A stretch of 59,844 nt of DNA from positions 1-59,844 of the forward strand of contig NZ_JAVVQU010000013.1 of the NCBI RefSeq assembly GCF_036655075.1. The letters are read 5' to 3'. The position numbers were made by a program, and so were the translations under genes. The stretch is from Holtiella sp036655075 (GTDB lineage Bacteria > Bacillota > Clostridia > Lachnospirales > Cellulosilyticaceae). Positions 1 through 8,973 of this stretch are shown piece by piece; the first letter of the stretch is position 1; every line of letters begins with the position of its first letter. The notes beneath the pieces were generated by a model. It was not told the DNA's origin. It was given only the letters and a program-made list of their open reading frames with translations, and ran no database searches.

Positions 1-1
1 T

Positions 2-133
2 GAAGATCTTTTCTATCAGCTCATTTTGAAACTAGCTTCATTAGATGAGATTAAGGTGTCCAAACAGTTTATCTCCAAGAGGGCTGTGTCCTACAAAAAT
101 ATAAAAAGCGAAAAGGGATCACGATTTCAATAG
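2..133 (+). CDS. C-terminal end of an unidentified ORF, cut by window edge
   Basis: An open frame runs in from the left edge for 43 codons and stops at TAG 131-133. Its tail is lysine- and serine-rich and ends in SEKGSRFQ. I do not recognise the family. It could be the end of a real gene, for example a transposase, or a chance open frame. It converges on lysS, which is read from the other strand. The stretch from 134 to 280 is AT-rich and shows no gene. Confidence 0.3.
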   Translation, partial: EDLFYQLILKLASLDEIKVSKQFISKRAVSYKNIKSEKGSRFQ

Positions 134-280
134 ATTTTTAAGACGTGGTAAAAACATTTGCATCCATTAAAAACAGCCTAAAATTTCATAATAAGAAGCT
201 TAGGCTTATTAAAGTGCATCAAAAAACCTAGAAATTCCTATAAAACTTAAATACATAAAGATAAGTCTAAAAATATATGC

Positions 281-324
281 AAAAAAGAGGTGCCACAAAA
301 CTAGTTACCTAGTTTTGCGACACC
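281..324 (-). terminator. Intrinsic terminator of lysS
   Basis: On the minus strand a 16-bp stem (GGTGTCGCAAAACTAG, loop GTAA, then CTAGTTTTGTGGCACC) is followed by a U-rich tail. Two positions pair only as G-U in minus-strand RNA and would be A-C mismatches on the plus strand, so the hairpin is built for minus-strand transcripts ending lysS. Confidence 0.8.
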
Positions 325-343
325 CCCATCTTTTTCTTATATT

Positions 344-1843
344 TTATTCATTAATTGGTTTCATTGTTGGGAATAATAGTACGTCACGGATTGAATAAGA
401 ATCAGTAAGAAGCATTACTAAACGGTCAATACCAATACCTAAACCACCTGTTGGAGGCATACCATATTCAAGCGCTGTAAGGAAATCTTCATCCATCTCA
501 GTTGCTTCATCATCACCAGCTGCACGAAGTTCTTCTTGGTGCATAAAACGTCCTCTTTGATCAATTGGATCATTAAGTTCCGAGAATGCATTTGCATGCT
601 CACGGCCTACGATGAATAACTCAAATCGCTCTGTGTACTCAGGATCTGTAGGTTTACGTTTTGAAAGTGGTGAAATTTCTACAGGATGTTCTGTAATGAA
701 CGTTGGTTGGATAAGATGTTCTTCTACATAATGTTCGAAGAATAAGTTAAGAATCTCACCTTTGCCATGACGTTCTTCAAATGCAATGTGATGTTCTTTA
801 GCAACTGCACGTGCTTCTTCAACATCTTTAATTGCTCTAAAATCAACATTTGCATATTGTTTAACTGCATCTACCATTGATAGACGTGCAAATGGTTTTT
901 CAAGGTCAATTGTTACGCCATTGTATTCTACAACAGCAGTGCCTTTAACAGCTACTGCTACGTGTCTGATTAATTCTTCTGTAAGATTCATAATATCTTC
1001 GTAGTCAGCATATGCTTGGTAAAGTTCAAGAAGTGTAAACTCTGGGTTATGTCTTACAGACATACCTTCGTTACGGAATACACGACCAATTTCATAAACT
1101 CTATCAAATCCACCTACGATTAAACGTTTAAGGTGAAGTTCAAGTGCAATACGCATGTACATATCAATATCTAAGGCATTGTGGTGTGTAATGAATGGAC
1201 GAGCCGCAGCACCACCTGCAATAGAATGAAGTACTGGTGTTTCAACTTCTAAGAAGCTTTTTTGATCAAGGAAGCTACGGATTTCACGGATAATCATAGA
1301 ACGTTTAATAAATGCATCTTTTACTTCTGGGTTTACAATAAGATCAAGGTAACGTTGTCTATAACGCACTTCGGTATCTTTTAATCCATGATACTTTTCT
1401 GGAAGAATTTGAAGACTCTTCGCTAAAAGGGTCACTTTGTGTGCACGCACAGAAATCTCACCCTTTTGTGTTCTAAATACAAGACCTGTAATCCCTACAA
1501 GATCACCCATATCATATTTTTTAAACTCTGCGTAATCTTCTTCACCAAGTTCATCTTTTCTTACATAAGATTGGATACGACCTTGTTGATCTTGGATATG
1601 GATGAATGATGCTTTACCCATATCTCTCTTAGCCATAATACGACCAGCGATTGTTACGTCCTTGCCTTCCATTTCATCAAAGTTTGCAATAACATCTTGG
1701 CTATGTGCATCTACATCAAACTTTGTAATATGGAATGGATCTTTACCTTTTTCTTGTAAATCTTTTAATTTATCGTGACGCACTTTAATAAGTTCGTTTA
1801 CATTAATATTTTGCTCTACTGAATTTTGTTCTATTTCTGACAA
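344..1843 (-). CDS. lysS: Lysyl-tRNA synthetase, class II
   Basis: This cytoplasmic enzyme charges tRNA-Lys with lysine using ATP. The 499-residue product has the usual length: an N-terminal OB-fold anticodon-binding domain (about 50-145) and a class II catalytic core. Motif 2 is seen as FRNEGMSVRHNPEFT, and motif 3 as GLGIGIDRLVMLL near the C-terminus. I place the start at TTG 1843, because AGGAGG lies 7 bases upstream of it; a longer frame starting at TTG 1867 would put that ribosome site inside the gene. It lies 32 bp downstream of greA, as in many Firmicutes, and is probably co-transcribed with it. Confidence 0.96.
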   Translation of the reverse strand: MSEIEQNSVEQNINVNELIKVRHDKLKDLQEKGKDPFHITKFDVDAHSQDVIANFDEMEGKDVTIAGRIMAKRDMGKASFIHIQDQQGRIQSYVRKDELGEEDYAEFKKYDMGDLVGITGLVFRTQKGEISVRAHKVTLLAKSLQILPEKYHGLKDTEVRYRQRYLDLIVNPEVKDAFIKRSMIIREIRSFLDQKSFLEVETPVLHSIAGGAAARPFITHHNALDIDMYMRIALELHLKRLIVGGFDRVYEIGRVFRNEGMSVRHNPEFTLLELYQAYADYEDIMNLTEELIRHVAVAVKGTAVVEYNGVTIDLEKPFARLSMVDAVKQYANVDFRAIKDVEEARAVAKEHHIAFEERHGKGEILNLFFEHYVEEHLIQPTFITEHPVEISPLSKRKPTDPEYTERFELFIVGREHANAFSELNDPIDQRGRFMHQEELRAAGDDEATEMDEDFLTALEYGMPPTGGLGIGIDRLVMLLTDSYSIRDVLLFPTMKPINE

Positions 1844-1875
1844 AATCTTTCCTCCTCCGTGCTTCAACTTAATCT

Positions 1876-2358
1876 TTAGTTAGTTGATATAGCTAAAATT
1901 GTATAACGATCTGTTCCAAACTCTGTTTCAACAACGATTTCGTCTCCTACTTGGCGACTAATAAGTGCTGCACCAACTGGTGACTCATTTGAGATTTTAC
2001 CATTCACTGGATCTGCTTCTGTAGATCCTACAATAAGATACTCTACATCTTCTTTAAATGTATGGTCATGTAACTTCACTTTATGTCCTGGCTTAACTTT
2101 ATCAGCCGTTCCTTCATCATCTGCATCAATTACAACAACGTTTTTGAGCATTTTTTCGATTTCAACAATACGAGATTCAATCTCTGCTTGTCTATCTTTT
2201 GCTGCATCGTATTCCGCATTTTCAGATAGATCACCTTGTGCTCTAGCTTCTTTTAATTCAATAGCTACGTTATTACGTTCAACTGTTTTGAGATTTTCAA
2301 GTTCTTTTTCTAAAGCTTTAATCCCCTCATATGTGAGTAATATTTGTTTCTCTGCCAT
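1876..2358 (-). CDS. greA: Transcription elongation factor GreA
   Basis: GreA rescues backtracked RNA polymerase by stimulating cleavage of the nascent transcript through the secondary channel. The 160-residue protein has the N-terminal coiled coil (LSENAEYDAAKDRQAEIESRI region, about residues 43-65) carrying the acidic tip, followed by the FKBP-like C-terminal domain (NGKISNESPVGAALI, about 118-132). The start MAEKQ is chosen because GGGAG precedes it. A longer frame back to 2433 adds 25 residues unlike the family and would overlap the upstream gene. It lies just upstream of lysS. Confidence 0.96.
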   Translation of the reverse strand: MAEKQILLTYEGIKALEKELENLKTVERNNVAIELKEARAQGDLSENAEYDAAKDRQAEIESRIVEIEKMLKNVVVIDADDEGTADKVKPGHKVKLHDHTFKEDVEYLIVGSTEADPVNGKISNESPVGAALISRQVGDEIVVETEFGTDRYTILAISTN

Positions 2359-2429
2359 TTTAAAATACTCCCTTTCTAAAGCGCATTCAACTATTAATTT
2401 TAAAATTATAACCCACTCTAAGCTAGATG

Positions 2430-3272
2430 TCAACTTATGCGCCTAGTGTGCACACCTATTATGCCTATGTTTAGATTTTTAAATTCACGTTTTAAAGTAC
2501 GATCTGCGAAGCCTTGTACCTTCAATATCATGTGTAAAATTGCAAGTTCCGTCAATTGACCTTCCCATACTATATCAAAATCATACCATATGCTAGGGAG
2601 TGTACCTCTTAGTTGATCCATGTGTCTTTCAACCTTATTTTTATAATCAATATAAATGGCCTTTGGACTGCACCACTTTGCATATACACCTTTTAATTTC
2701 AAGTCAAATATAATATTCATCTTATTTAATAAGGCTTCATTTGGCTTAACCACCCTTACCTTTAATCTTTTCTTTTGATGTAAAGCAAGCACAACCTCTT
2801 TATAAGTTAAAGGTTGTTCTGCAAACAAAGTTAGGTCTGTTATATCATCCATTACACTTCTTATTACGTCAAGTGTCTCTCCCATGTCACCGGCAATAAT
2901 ACCTATCTTAGCATTCAGCATATTTTCAGGGATGAGTTTATACTTTGCTATATATTTTAGTATATAATAGGAAGTTAAAGGTAAAAGTTCTTGTCCACCC
3001 ATTGTACAAATTTCTTCAAATGGATGACTTGCCTTATCTATTCCCTGGATATAGGCATATTCCACATCTCTTTCTAAAAGTTGGTTTTCTAAGTGATTCC
3101 AGTTTTTGGGTGTGAATTGTTGGTAGGAACATTCTACTATAACTTTAAAGCTTTCTACTGCTCCATACCATATGGAGTCAATGGTTATTTTGGGATATAA
3201 TCCTTTAAACAGCCTATCTTTAGATACTATTATATTATTCTCATTAAAATATATACATGCAAATTTACGCAT
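2430..3272 (-). CDS. Conserved-looking protein of unknown function
   Basis: I do not recognise this 280-residue protein. It has no signal peptide and no clear membrane segment. The middle (about 120-180) alternates short hydrophobic strands with helices (KIGIIAGDMGETLDVI, then LTLFAE and LKVRVVKPNEALL), suggesting a Rossmann-like alpha/beta fold. The C-terminus ends in a further strand, NIGIIGVHTRR. AGGGGGACAAGAG before ATG gives a convincing start. It lies between dusB and greA in a co-directional run, so it is probably expressed with translation and transcription housekeeping genes. No catalytic motif can be assigned. Codon use looks like that of its neighbours. Confidence 0.8.
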   Translation of the reverse strand: MRKFACIYFNENNIIVSKDRLFKGLYPKITIDSIWYGAVESFKVIVECSYQQFTPKNWNHLENQLLERDVEYAYIQGIDKASHPFEEICTMGGQELLPLTSYYILKYIAKYKLIPENMLNAKIGIIAGDMGETLDVIRSVMDDITDLTLFAEQPLTYKEVVLALHQKKRLKVRVVKPNEALLNKMNIIFDLKLKGVYAKWCSPKAIYIDYKNKVERHMDQLRGTLPSIWYDFDIVWEGQLTELAILHMILKVQGFADRTLKREFKNLNIGIIGVHTRRIS

Positions 3273-3334
3273 CTCTTGTCCCCCTAGAAACTTTTACTCA
3301 TATGTATTCTCTAAGGACATTTATTAGACCATTT

Positions 3335-4306
3335 TTAACGATTTTTTAGTTCTTCACTTAGCTCATCTAATAAATATTTTATATCATCTAAAGTCTCTAC
3401 TTTTGTTAAGTGTCTTCTAAATTCTGTCGCACCATGAAGCCCTTTTACATAAGCTGTTAGATGGCTTCTCATCTCTCTAATCCCAATAAAGTCACCTTTG
3501 TGTGCGCTTAACATCTCAGCATGTCTTAGAATAATTGGAATACGTTCTTCTAGTGTTGGCTCTGGTAGCACTTCGCCTGTTTGTAAGTAATGCACGATAC
3601 GTTTGAATATCCAAGGGTTACCTTGTGCTGCACGTCCAATCAAGACAGCATCGCAACCTGTTTGCTCCATCATACGCTTAGCATCTTCTGGTGTACGAAT
3701 ATCTCCATTCCCGACTACAGGGATTTGAATAGATTCTTTAACCCTTTTAATAATATCCCAATCTGCTTCTCCACTATAAAATTGCTCTCTTGTGCGCCCA
3801 TGAATAGTCAACAGACTCGCACCTGCTTGTTCAATAATCTTGGCTACTTCTATAGCATTAATAGAGTCATCATCGAACCCTTTTCTAATCTTAATAGTGA
3901 GTGGCTTATCAATAGCATGTGCTACTGCATAGACAATCTCACCAACGAGTTCTGGATTTTTGAGTAGGGCAGAGCCTTCTCCATTTTTAGTAATTTTAGG
4001 TGCTGGACACCCCATATTAATATCTATGAAGTCCACATCACTTTCGCAGACTATCTTAGCCATATCACTTAATATCTTTGGATCACTTCCAAAGAGTTGT
4101 GCACCTACTGGATGTTCTTGCTCCTCTACACTTAGAAGGAGTTTTGACCTCTCACTATCATAGAACAAACCTTTTGCACTTACCATTTCTGTATAAACCA
4201 TTCCTGCACCAAACTCTTTACAAATGAGCCTAAACGGTAAATCTGTAATGCCTGCCATCGGTGCTAGAAACACATCATTTGGTGTTACTACATTTTTAAA
4301 TTTCAA
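3335..4306 (-). CDS. dusB: tRNA-dihydrouridine synthase, DusB type
   Basis: This FMN enzyme reduces specific uridines in the tRNA D-loop to dihydrouridine with NAD(P)H. The 323-residue protein has the TIM-barrel signatures LAPMAGITDLPFR at about 16-28 and DINMGCPAPKI at about 95-105, with the active-site cysteine in the latter. TIHGRTREQFYSG and VVGNGDI (flavin phosphate binding) also match the family. The start is TTG 4306, preceded by AGGATGAT. Only 10 bp separate it from coaX, so the two are likely co-transcribed. Confidence 0.94.
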   Translation of the reverse strand: MKFKNVVTPNDVFLAPMAGITDLPFRLICKEFGAGMVYTEMVSAKGLFYDSERSKLLLSVEEQEHPVGAQLFGSDPKILSDMAKIVCESDVDFIDINMGCPAPKITKNGEGSALLKNPELVGEIVYAVAHAIDKPLTIKIRKGFDDDSINAIEVAKIIEQAGASLLTIHGRTREQFYSGEADWDIIKRVKESIQIPVVGNGDIRTPEDAKRMMEQTGCDAVLIGRAAQGNPWIFKRIVHYLQTGEVLPEPTLEERIPIILRHAEMLSAHKGDFIGIREMRSHLTAYVKGLHGATEFRRHLTKVETLDDIKYLLDELSEELKNR

Positions 4307-4316
4307 TTAAATCATC

Positions 4317-5087
4317 CTATCTATTCTTTTTGTAAATTATATTAAGTCCTTTTAATGTCAATAAGCCATCATAATAGTCAATAGCATCTGTACCATCTTG
4401 AATAATCTTTGCATAGCCACCCGTTGCAATAACCTTCATATCAGGTGCTTGTAATTCTTTTTTCACTTGCTTCACAATATATTCTACTTGTCCAATATAT
4501 CCATATACAAGCCCTGTTTGCATACTGGTAATCGTATTTTTTGCGTCCAATATATTTTTTGTTTTTTTGATTTCTATATGAGGAAGTTGTGCCGCCCTAT
4601 GCCACATAGCATCTGCACAAATGCGTATTCCCGGAGATGTAATAGCAGCTATCAGCTCTCCTTTATCATTAACCACATCATAAGTGGTAGCTGTACCAAA
4701 ATCAATGGCAATACATGGTCCACCTATTTTTTCATAGGCAGCAACACAGTTTGCAATTCTATCTGCACCCATTTCTCTTGGATTATCTGTTCGAATAGCC
4801 AACCCTGTTTTAAGGCCTGGCCCTACAATCATCGGTTTTAAATTGAAATAACGTTTAATACTATTGGTTAAAGAGTACATGATATCTGGCACAACAGATG
4901 CAAGAATTACATCTTTGACATCTTTCACTTGAATACCCTTTTGTTGCAACATCCCTGTAATGGTTACACCATATTCATCTGATGTTCTAGGTACTTGCGT
5001 TGTAAGCCTAAAGCTTGTAAGCAACTTATCACCTTCCATGATACCAAGTACAATATTAGTATTCCCCACATCCATCACTAAAAGCAT
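4317..5087 (-). CDS. coaX: Type III pantothenate kinase
   Basis: This enzyme phosphorylates pantothenate, the first step of coenzyme A synthesis. The 256-residue protein has the ASKHA phosphate loop MDVGNTNIVLG at the N-terminus, the motif GADRIANCVAA (about residues 107-117) and the nucleotide-binding IDFGTATTYD at about 130. Type III kinases are feedback-insensitive and need a monovalent cation (family knowledge). AGGAGGAAATCT precedes ATG. It sits between the DUF6145-like gene and dusB, in the same ftsH-coaX-dus neighbourhood seen in Bacillus. Confidence 0.94.
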   Translation of the reverse strand: MLLVMDVGNTNIVLGIMEGDKLLTSFRLTTQVPRTSDEYGVTITGMLQQKGIQVKDVKDVILASVVPDIMYSLTNSIKRYFNLKPMIVGPGLKTGLAIRTDNPREMGADRIANCVAAYEKIGGPCIAIDFGTATTYDVVNDKGELIAAITSPGIRICADAMWHRAAQLPHIEIKKTKNILDAKNTITSMQTGLVYGYIGQVEYIVKQVKKELQAPDMKVIATGGYAKIIQDGTDAIDYYDGLLTLKGLNIIYKKNR

Positions 5088-5097
5088 AGATTTCCTC

Positions 5098-5535
5098 CTA
5101 GTCTAATAACGCTTGTGCAAAGACTTTTCCTTCTAAACCATATTTTTTCTCAATTATTTCTAGTAATTCTTCACCTGATTTACCTTGAGTTTGGAGAAGA
5201 ACAATCTCTTTTACGATTTGTCCCTTTTCGCTGCGGTAAATCATATACCATAGTTGTAGAGACTTGAGTAATTCTGCTTTTTCTTGTTGTAACTTTTTGA
5301 TTTCTAATGCTGCACCTATTTCGTCTATAAATATGTCTGCATCTGCTGTTTGTTCAATAAAGATTTGACCTTCTTCGTTAAATCCTACAGAGATAATGGC
5401 ATTCACCTTCTCTGCAATGGCTGCAATAGCTTCTGTTAATTCTTCTTTGATTTCACTTGGAATGTCATTAAAGTTTGGTTCAAAATAATATTTATGATTA
5501 TAAGGTGATACACTAAGTATAATTTGTTTTTCCAT
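5098..5535 (-). CDS. DUF6145-like small protein
   Basis: This 145-residue acidic protein starts with a strand-rich segment (ILSVSPYNHKYYFEPNF), then FNEEGQIFIEQTADADIF, and ends in helices with a leucine- and glutamate-rich stretch (KKLQQEKAELLKSLQLWYMIYR). This pattern resembles the Lachnospiraceae family DUF6145, whose function is unknown. I place the start at ATG 5535, 8 bases after GGAG; the TTG two codons earlier is too close to that site. It lies between birA and coaX, both of cofactor metabolism. The name is from memory of the family. Confidence 0.72.
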   Translation of the reverse strand: MEKQIILSVSPYNHKYYFEPNFNDIPSEIKEELTEAIAAIAEKVNAIISVGFNEEGQIFIEQTADADIFIDEIGAALEIKKLQQEKAELLKSLQLWYMIYRSEKGQIVKEIVLLQTQGKSGEELLEIIEKKYGLEGKVFAQALLD

Positions 5536-5549
5536 TTTCAAGCTCCTTT

Positions 5550-6335
5550 TTATATATAGCCATACAGGCCTCTTACTGAAACCTCTCCAGCTAAAATGTA
5601 TTCATATACTCCATCTGAGTTTTCAACTACCAGTCTACCTTCTACATCAATATCTTTAACAACACCTGTAAAACTGTAGGTACTGCCTAGTATTTGCACC
5701 TCTTGATTCATATTCATACATCTTGTCTTATAGGTCTTAAGAATAGGTTCTAAAGATAAGACTTCCTTATACAGTATATAATAACCTTCTAAATGTTCAA
5801 GTAAACACTTGATAATAGTTTCTCTCACGTAAGTTTCTTTACCTTCTAAATATAATGAAGTTGCATAAGGTAAGTCATCAGGAAATTTTTTACTATTAAC
5901 ATTAATCCCTACGCCTATAATAACGGCTGTTTCATCTCCCACTTTTACAAGCTCACATAAAATACCACATACTTTCTTGCCATTTACAACAAGGTCATTT
6001 GGCCACTTAATCATAGTGTCAAGTCCTGTTACATCCCTAAGCACTTCGCATATAGCCAGACCCGCCAAAAGTGTAATCTGAGGTATTTTATCCATTGAAA
6101 TGGCTGGCTTAACAAGAATGCTCATCCATATTCCATCTTCTTTAGGCGATTCCCACACTTTTCCCTGTCTTCCCTTACCTTTTGTCTGTTGGTCTGCAAT
6201 GACTACACTACCCTCTTTTGCCCCTTCTTTTGCCCATACTTTTAATCTTGTATTCGTAGAATCTGTCTCTTCATAGTAAGCTATTTCTTTTCCTAGCCAT
6301 ACTGTATCGCATGCTTTGATTCTCTTAATCTCCAT
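5550..6335 (-). CDS. birA: Biotin--[acetyl-CoA-carboxylase] ligase, catalytic-only form
   Basis: This ligase makes biotinyl-AMP and attaches biotin to carrier-protein lysines. The 261-residue protein shows the class signatures YEETDSTNTRLK, ADQQTKGKGRQGKVWES and KWPNDLVVNGKKVCGIL. It begins directly with the catalytic domain and lacks the N-terminal winged helix of bifunctional BirA, so it should not itself be a DNA-binding repressor. A C-terminal SH3-like domain is present (about 215-261). The start is ATG 6335, after GGGAG with 7-base spacing. It lies downstream of the ftsH terminator and may have its own promoter, which I could not place. Confidence 0.93.
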   Translation of the reverse strand: MEIKRIKACDTVWLGKEIAYYEETDSTNTRLKVWAKEGAKEGSVVIADQQTKGKGRQGKVWESPKEDGIWMSILVKPAISMDKIPQITLLAGLAICEVLRDVTGLDTMIKWPNDLVVNGKKVCGILCELVKVGDETAVIIGVGINVNSKKFPDDLPYATSLYLEGKETYVRETIIKCLLEHLEGYYILYKEVLSLEPILKTYKTRCMNMNQEVQILGSTYSFTGVVKDIDVEGRLVVENSDGVYEYILAGEVSVRGLYGYI

Positions 6336-6390
6336 CTTTTGTCTCCCACACATTTTTTCTAAGCTCTATTATAACATAAGTTTTGTTTAT

Positions 6391-6423
6391 AAAAAAAGCT
6401 TAGGACTAAGTCCTAAGCTTTTT
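6391..6423 (-). terminator. Intrinsic terminator of ftsH
   Basis: A perfect stem (AAAGCTTAGGAC, loop TTA, GTCCTAAGCTTT) followed by a run of seven Ts on the minus strand begins just after the ftsH stop codon. Confidence 0.85.
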
Positions 6424-6424
6424 A

Positions 6425-8398
6425 TTAAATCTCTTCCTGATCTGACTCTTCTATCTCTGTATAACTTGCTTCATCTAGCTTAGTTTCTTCATCAAAGAAA
6501 GCTTTTGTCTCTTTTTCTGCTTCTTCAAAGTTAAAGATACTTTGTTCATCAGCTTTTTCCATGTTGATTTCTTCACCACGCATAATTTTTCTAAATTCAT
6601 GACCTGTGATTTTTTCTTTAATCATAAGAATTTCAGCAGCTCTATTTAAGATATCAATATGCTCAGTAAGCAATTGTTTAGCTTTTTCATAAGCATCTTC
6701 TACGATTGTACGAATATGGTGGTCAATAGCTGTTGCTACATCTTCACTATAGTTACGTTGATGTGAGAAGTCACGTCCTAAGAACACTTCTTCTTGCTCA
6801 TCTCCAAATTTAATTGGACCAAGCTCACTCATACCGTATTTCGTTACCATATCACGTGCAATTTGTGTAGCACGCTCAATATCGTTAGATGCACCTGTTG
6901 TAATATCACCAAAAGTAATAGCCTCTGCTGCACGACCTCCTAATAGAGATACGATTTCATCTAACATAGAAGCTTTTGTTCTATAGAGTCTATCTTCTCT
7001 AGGAAGTGGCATTGTATAGCCACCTGCAAAACCAGTTGGAATAATAGATACACTGTGTACTGGATCAATATCTTCTAATAACTCATGGATCAGTGCATGC
7101 CCAACCTCATGGAATGCAGTAATGCGTTTTTCTTTTTCTGTAACAACATGACTTTTCTTTTCTGTACCAACTGCAATTTTGATAAATGCCTTTTGTACTT
7201 CTTCCATATCGATAGCACGTTTATTATGACGTGCTGTAAGTAATGCTGCTTCATTCATTAAGTTAGCAAGATCCGCACCCGTAAACCCTGGTGTTGTACG
7301 TGCTACAACTTTAAGATCAATATCCTCATTGAGTGGTTTACCTTTCGCGTGAACTTTAAGAATTGCTTCACGTCCTTTAACGTCTGGTCTACCCACTACC
7401 ACTTGTCTATCAAAACGACCTGGACGAAGAAGTGCTGGGTCAAGAATGTCTGCACGGTTAGTTGCAGCAATAATAATAACCCCTTCATTCACACCAAATC
7501 CATCCATCTCAACAAGTAATTGGTTTAATGTTTGTTCTCTTTCATCATGTCCGCCACCAAGACCTGCGCCACGTTTTCTACCTACTGCATCAATTTCATC
7601 GATGAATACAATAGCTGGTGCATTCTTTTTAGCTTGCTCAAATAAGTCACGTACACGTGATGCTCCAACCCCAACAAACATTTCTACGAAGTCAGAACCT
7701 GAAATGCTAAAGAATGGTACTTGTGCTTCACCGGCTACTGCTTTAGCAAGAAGTGTTTTACCTGTTCCTGGAGGTCCTACAAGTAATATACCTTTTGGTA
7801 TTTTAGCACCAATTTCAGTATACTTTCTAGGATTTTTAAGGAAGTCAACAAGTTCAGAAACCTCTTCTTTTTCTTCATCTAATCCAGCAACATCTTTAAA
7901 TGTAGTGGACCCTTTATCATCTACAGTCATCTTTGCTTTGCTCTTACCAAATGACATCACGCCACGGCCACCGCCGCCACCGCCACCTTGCATTTGTTGC
8001 ATAAAGAATACCATAATGAAGATAAACATACCAACTGTAATCACAATTTGGAAGATTGGCCAGAACATACTTTGTTGTTGTACATAGCTATCAATTTTCA
8101 TATTACTAATAACTTCAGTTGGCAATGTTCTTAAGTACTGCGCAAATTCACTTTGGACTACTGGAAGAGTGGACTCCTCTTCTGAACCTTTAAGTGTGAA
8201 GCTTACATAAGCTATATCATCACCTGATAGTCTAATATCTAATTTATCTACATTACCAGTTGATAAGTTAGTCATTAATTGACCTAGTGATAATTGCTCT
8301 TTAGGCGCAAAATTTTGGTTTGCTCCAAATAATATCGCAACGAGAAGTATGCCTACAACAATAAGGTATAGCATACCACCTTTCATTTTACCTTTCAT
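6425..8398 (-). CDS. ftsH: ATP-dependent zinc metalloprotease FtsH
   Basis: FtsH is a membrane-anchored AAA+ hexamer that degrades misfolded membrane proteins and regulators. The 657-residue protein has two membrane segments (about 9-25 and 112-134) flanking an extracytoplasmic domain. A glycine-rich linker is followed by Walker A GPPGTGKT (about 208), Walker B VFIDEID, the second region of homology ATNRADILDPALLRPGRFD and the zinc site HEVGH (about 431). The acidic C-terminal tail is variable in the family. GGAGGAGTGAAAA precedes the ATG. It follows hpt by 34 bp, the classical tilS-hpt-ftsH order. Confidence 0.98.
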   Translation of the reverse strand: MKGKMKGGMLYLIVVGILLVAILFGANQNFAPKEQLSLGQLMTNLSTGNVDKLDIRLSGDDIAYVSFTLKGSEEESTLPVVQSEFAQYLRTLPTEVISNMKIDSYVQQQSMFWPIFQIVITVGMFIFIMVFFMQQMQGGGGGGGRGVMSFGKSKAKMTVDDKGSTTFKDVAGLDEEKEEVSELVDFLKNPRKYTEIGAKIPKGILLVGPPGTGKTLLAKAVAGEAQVPFFSISGSDFVEMFVGVGASRVRDLFEQAKKNAPAIVFIDEIDAVGRKRGAGLGGGHDEREQTLNQLLVEMDGFGVNEGVIIIAATNRADILDPALLRPGRFDRQVVVGRPDVKGREAILKVHAKGKPLNEDIDLKVVARTTPGFTGADLANLMNEAALLTARHNKRAIDMEEVQKAFIKIAVGTEKKSHVVTEKEKRITAFHEVGHALIHELLEDIDPVHSVSIIPTGFAGGYTMPLPREDRLYRTKASMLDEIVSLLGGRAAEAITFGDITTGASNDIERATQIARDMVTKYGMSELGPIKFGDEQEEVFLGRDFSHQRNYSEDVATAIDHHIRTIVEDAYEKAKQLLTEHIDILNRAAEILMIKEKITGHEFRKIMRGEEINMEKADEQSIFNFEEAEKETKAFFDEETKLDEASYTEIEESDQEEI

Positions 8399-8432
8399 TT
8401 TTCACTCCTCCTTCCTGGGTTAAACCCGGCGC

Positions 8433-8954
8433 TTATTCTCCTTTGTTGATTGCAATGTAAGGAAGGTTTCTATAAAGTTGATGATAATCAAGACCGTAAC
8501 CTATAACAAAGCTATCTGGTATGGTAAACCCAACATAGTCTACCTCTACATCTACTACACGTTGATCAGGTTTATCTAATAAAGTACAGATTTTAATACT
8601 ACTTGGGTTTCTACCCTCTAAGACATTTTTCAAATAACTAAGTGTACGACCTGAATCAATAATATCTTCTACAATTAATACATCTTTGCCATCAATTGGC
8701 TCATCTAAATCCTTGATAATCTTTACAATGCCTGAGCTTTTATACTCATCCCCATAACTAGATACTGCCATGAATTCCATCTTCATCGGTACAGTAACAC
8801 GCTTTGCAAGGTCAGTCATAAACATAACGCCGCCTTTAAGCACACAAAGCATTATGATTTCTTTCCCTTCATAATCTTTTGATATTTGCGCTCCTAATTC
8901 CTCTATTCTTCTTTGAAGATCCTGTTCTGCTATGAGCGTTTCTAATTTCAACAT
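8433..8954 (-). CDS. hpt: Hypoxanthine phosphoribosyltransferase
   Basis: This purine salvage enzyme joins hypoxanthine or guanine to PRPP. The 173-residue protein has the type I phosphoribosyltransferase loop VLIVEDIIDSGRTL (about 93-106) and the N-terminal KGGVMFMTDL motif. AGGAGGGATT precedes ATG. It lies between tilS and ftsH; in Bacillus and Listeria the same gene is coupled to TilS and FtsH. Confidence 0.96.
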   Translation of the reverse strand: MLKLETLIAEQDLQRRIEELGAQISKDYEGKEIIMLCVLKGGVMFMTDLAKRVTVPMKMEFMAVSSYGDEYKSSGIVKIIKDLDEPIDGKDVLIVEDIIDSGRTLSYLKNVLEGRNPSSIKICTLLDKPDQRVVDVEVDYVGFTIPDSFVIGYGLDYHQLYRNLPYIAINKGE

Positions 8955-8973
8955 AATCCCTCCTGAGCTTTTG

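Noticed and set aside
281..324. Inverted repeat seen as the terminal repeat of an insertion sequence
   Set aside because: Two positions pair only as G-U in minus-strand RNA and a U-rich tail follows, which fits the lysS terminator; no transposase or target duplication is visible.
7446..8087. 213-codon open frame on the plus strand opposite ftsH
   Set aside because: It is the antisense of the FtsH AAA+ domain, has low-complexity serine/proline content and no ribosome site; the ftsH motifs are unmistakable.
8413..8429. GGGTTTAACCC palindrome just before the ftsH ribosome site
   Set aside because: As RNA it gives only a 3-5 bp stem, too weak to claim a regulatory function.
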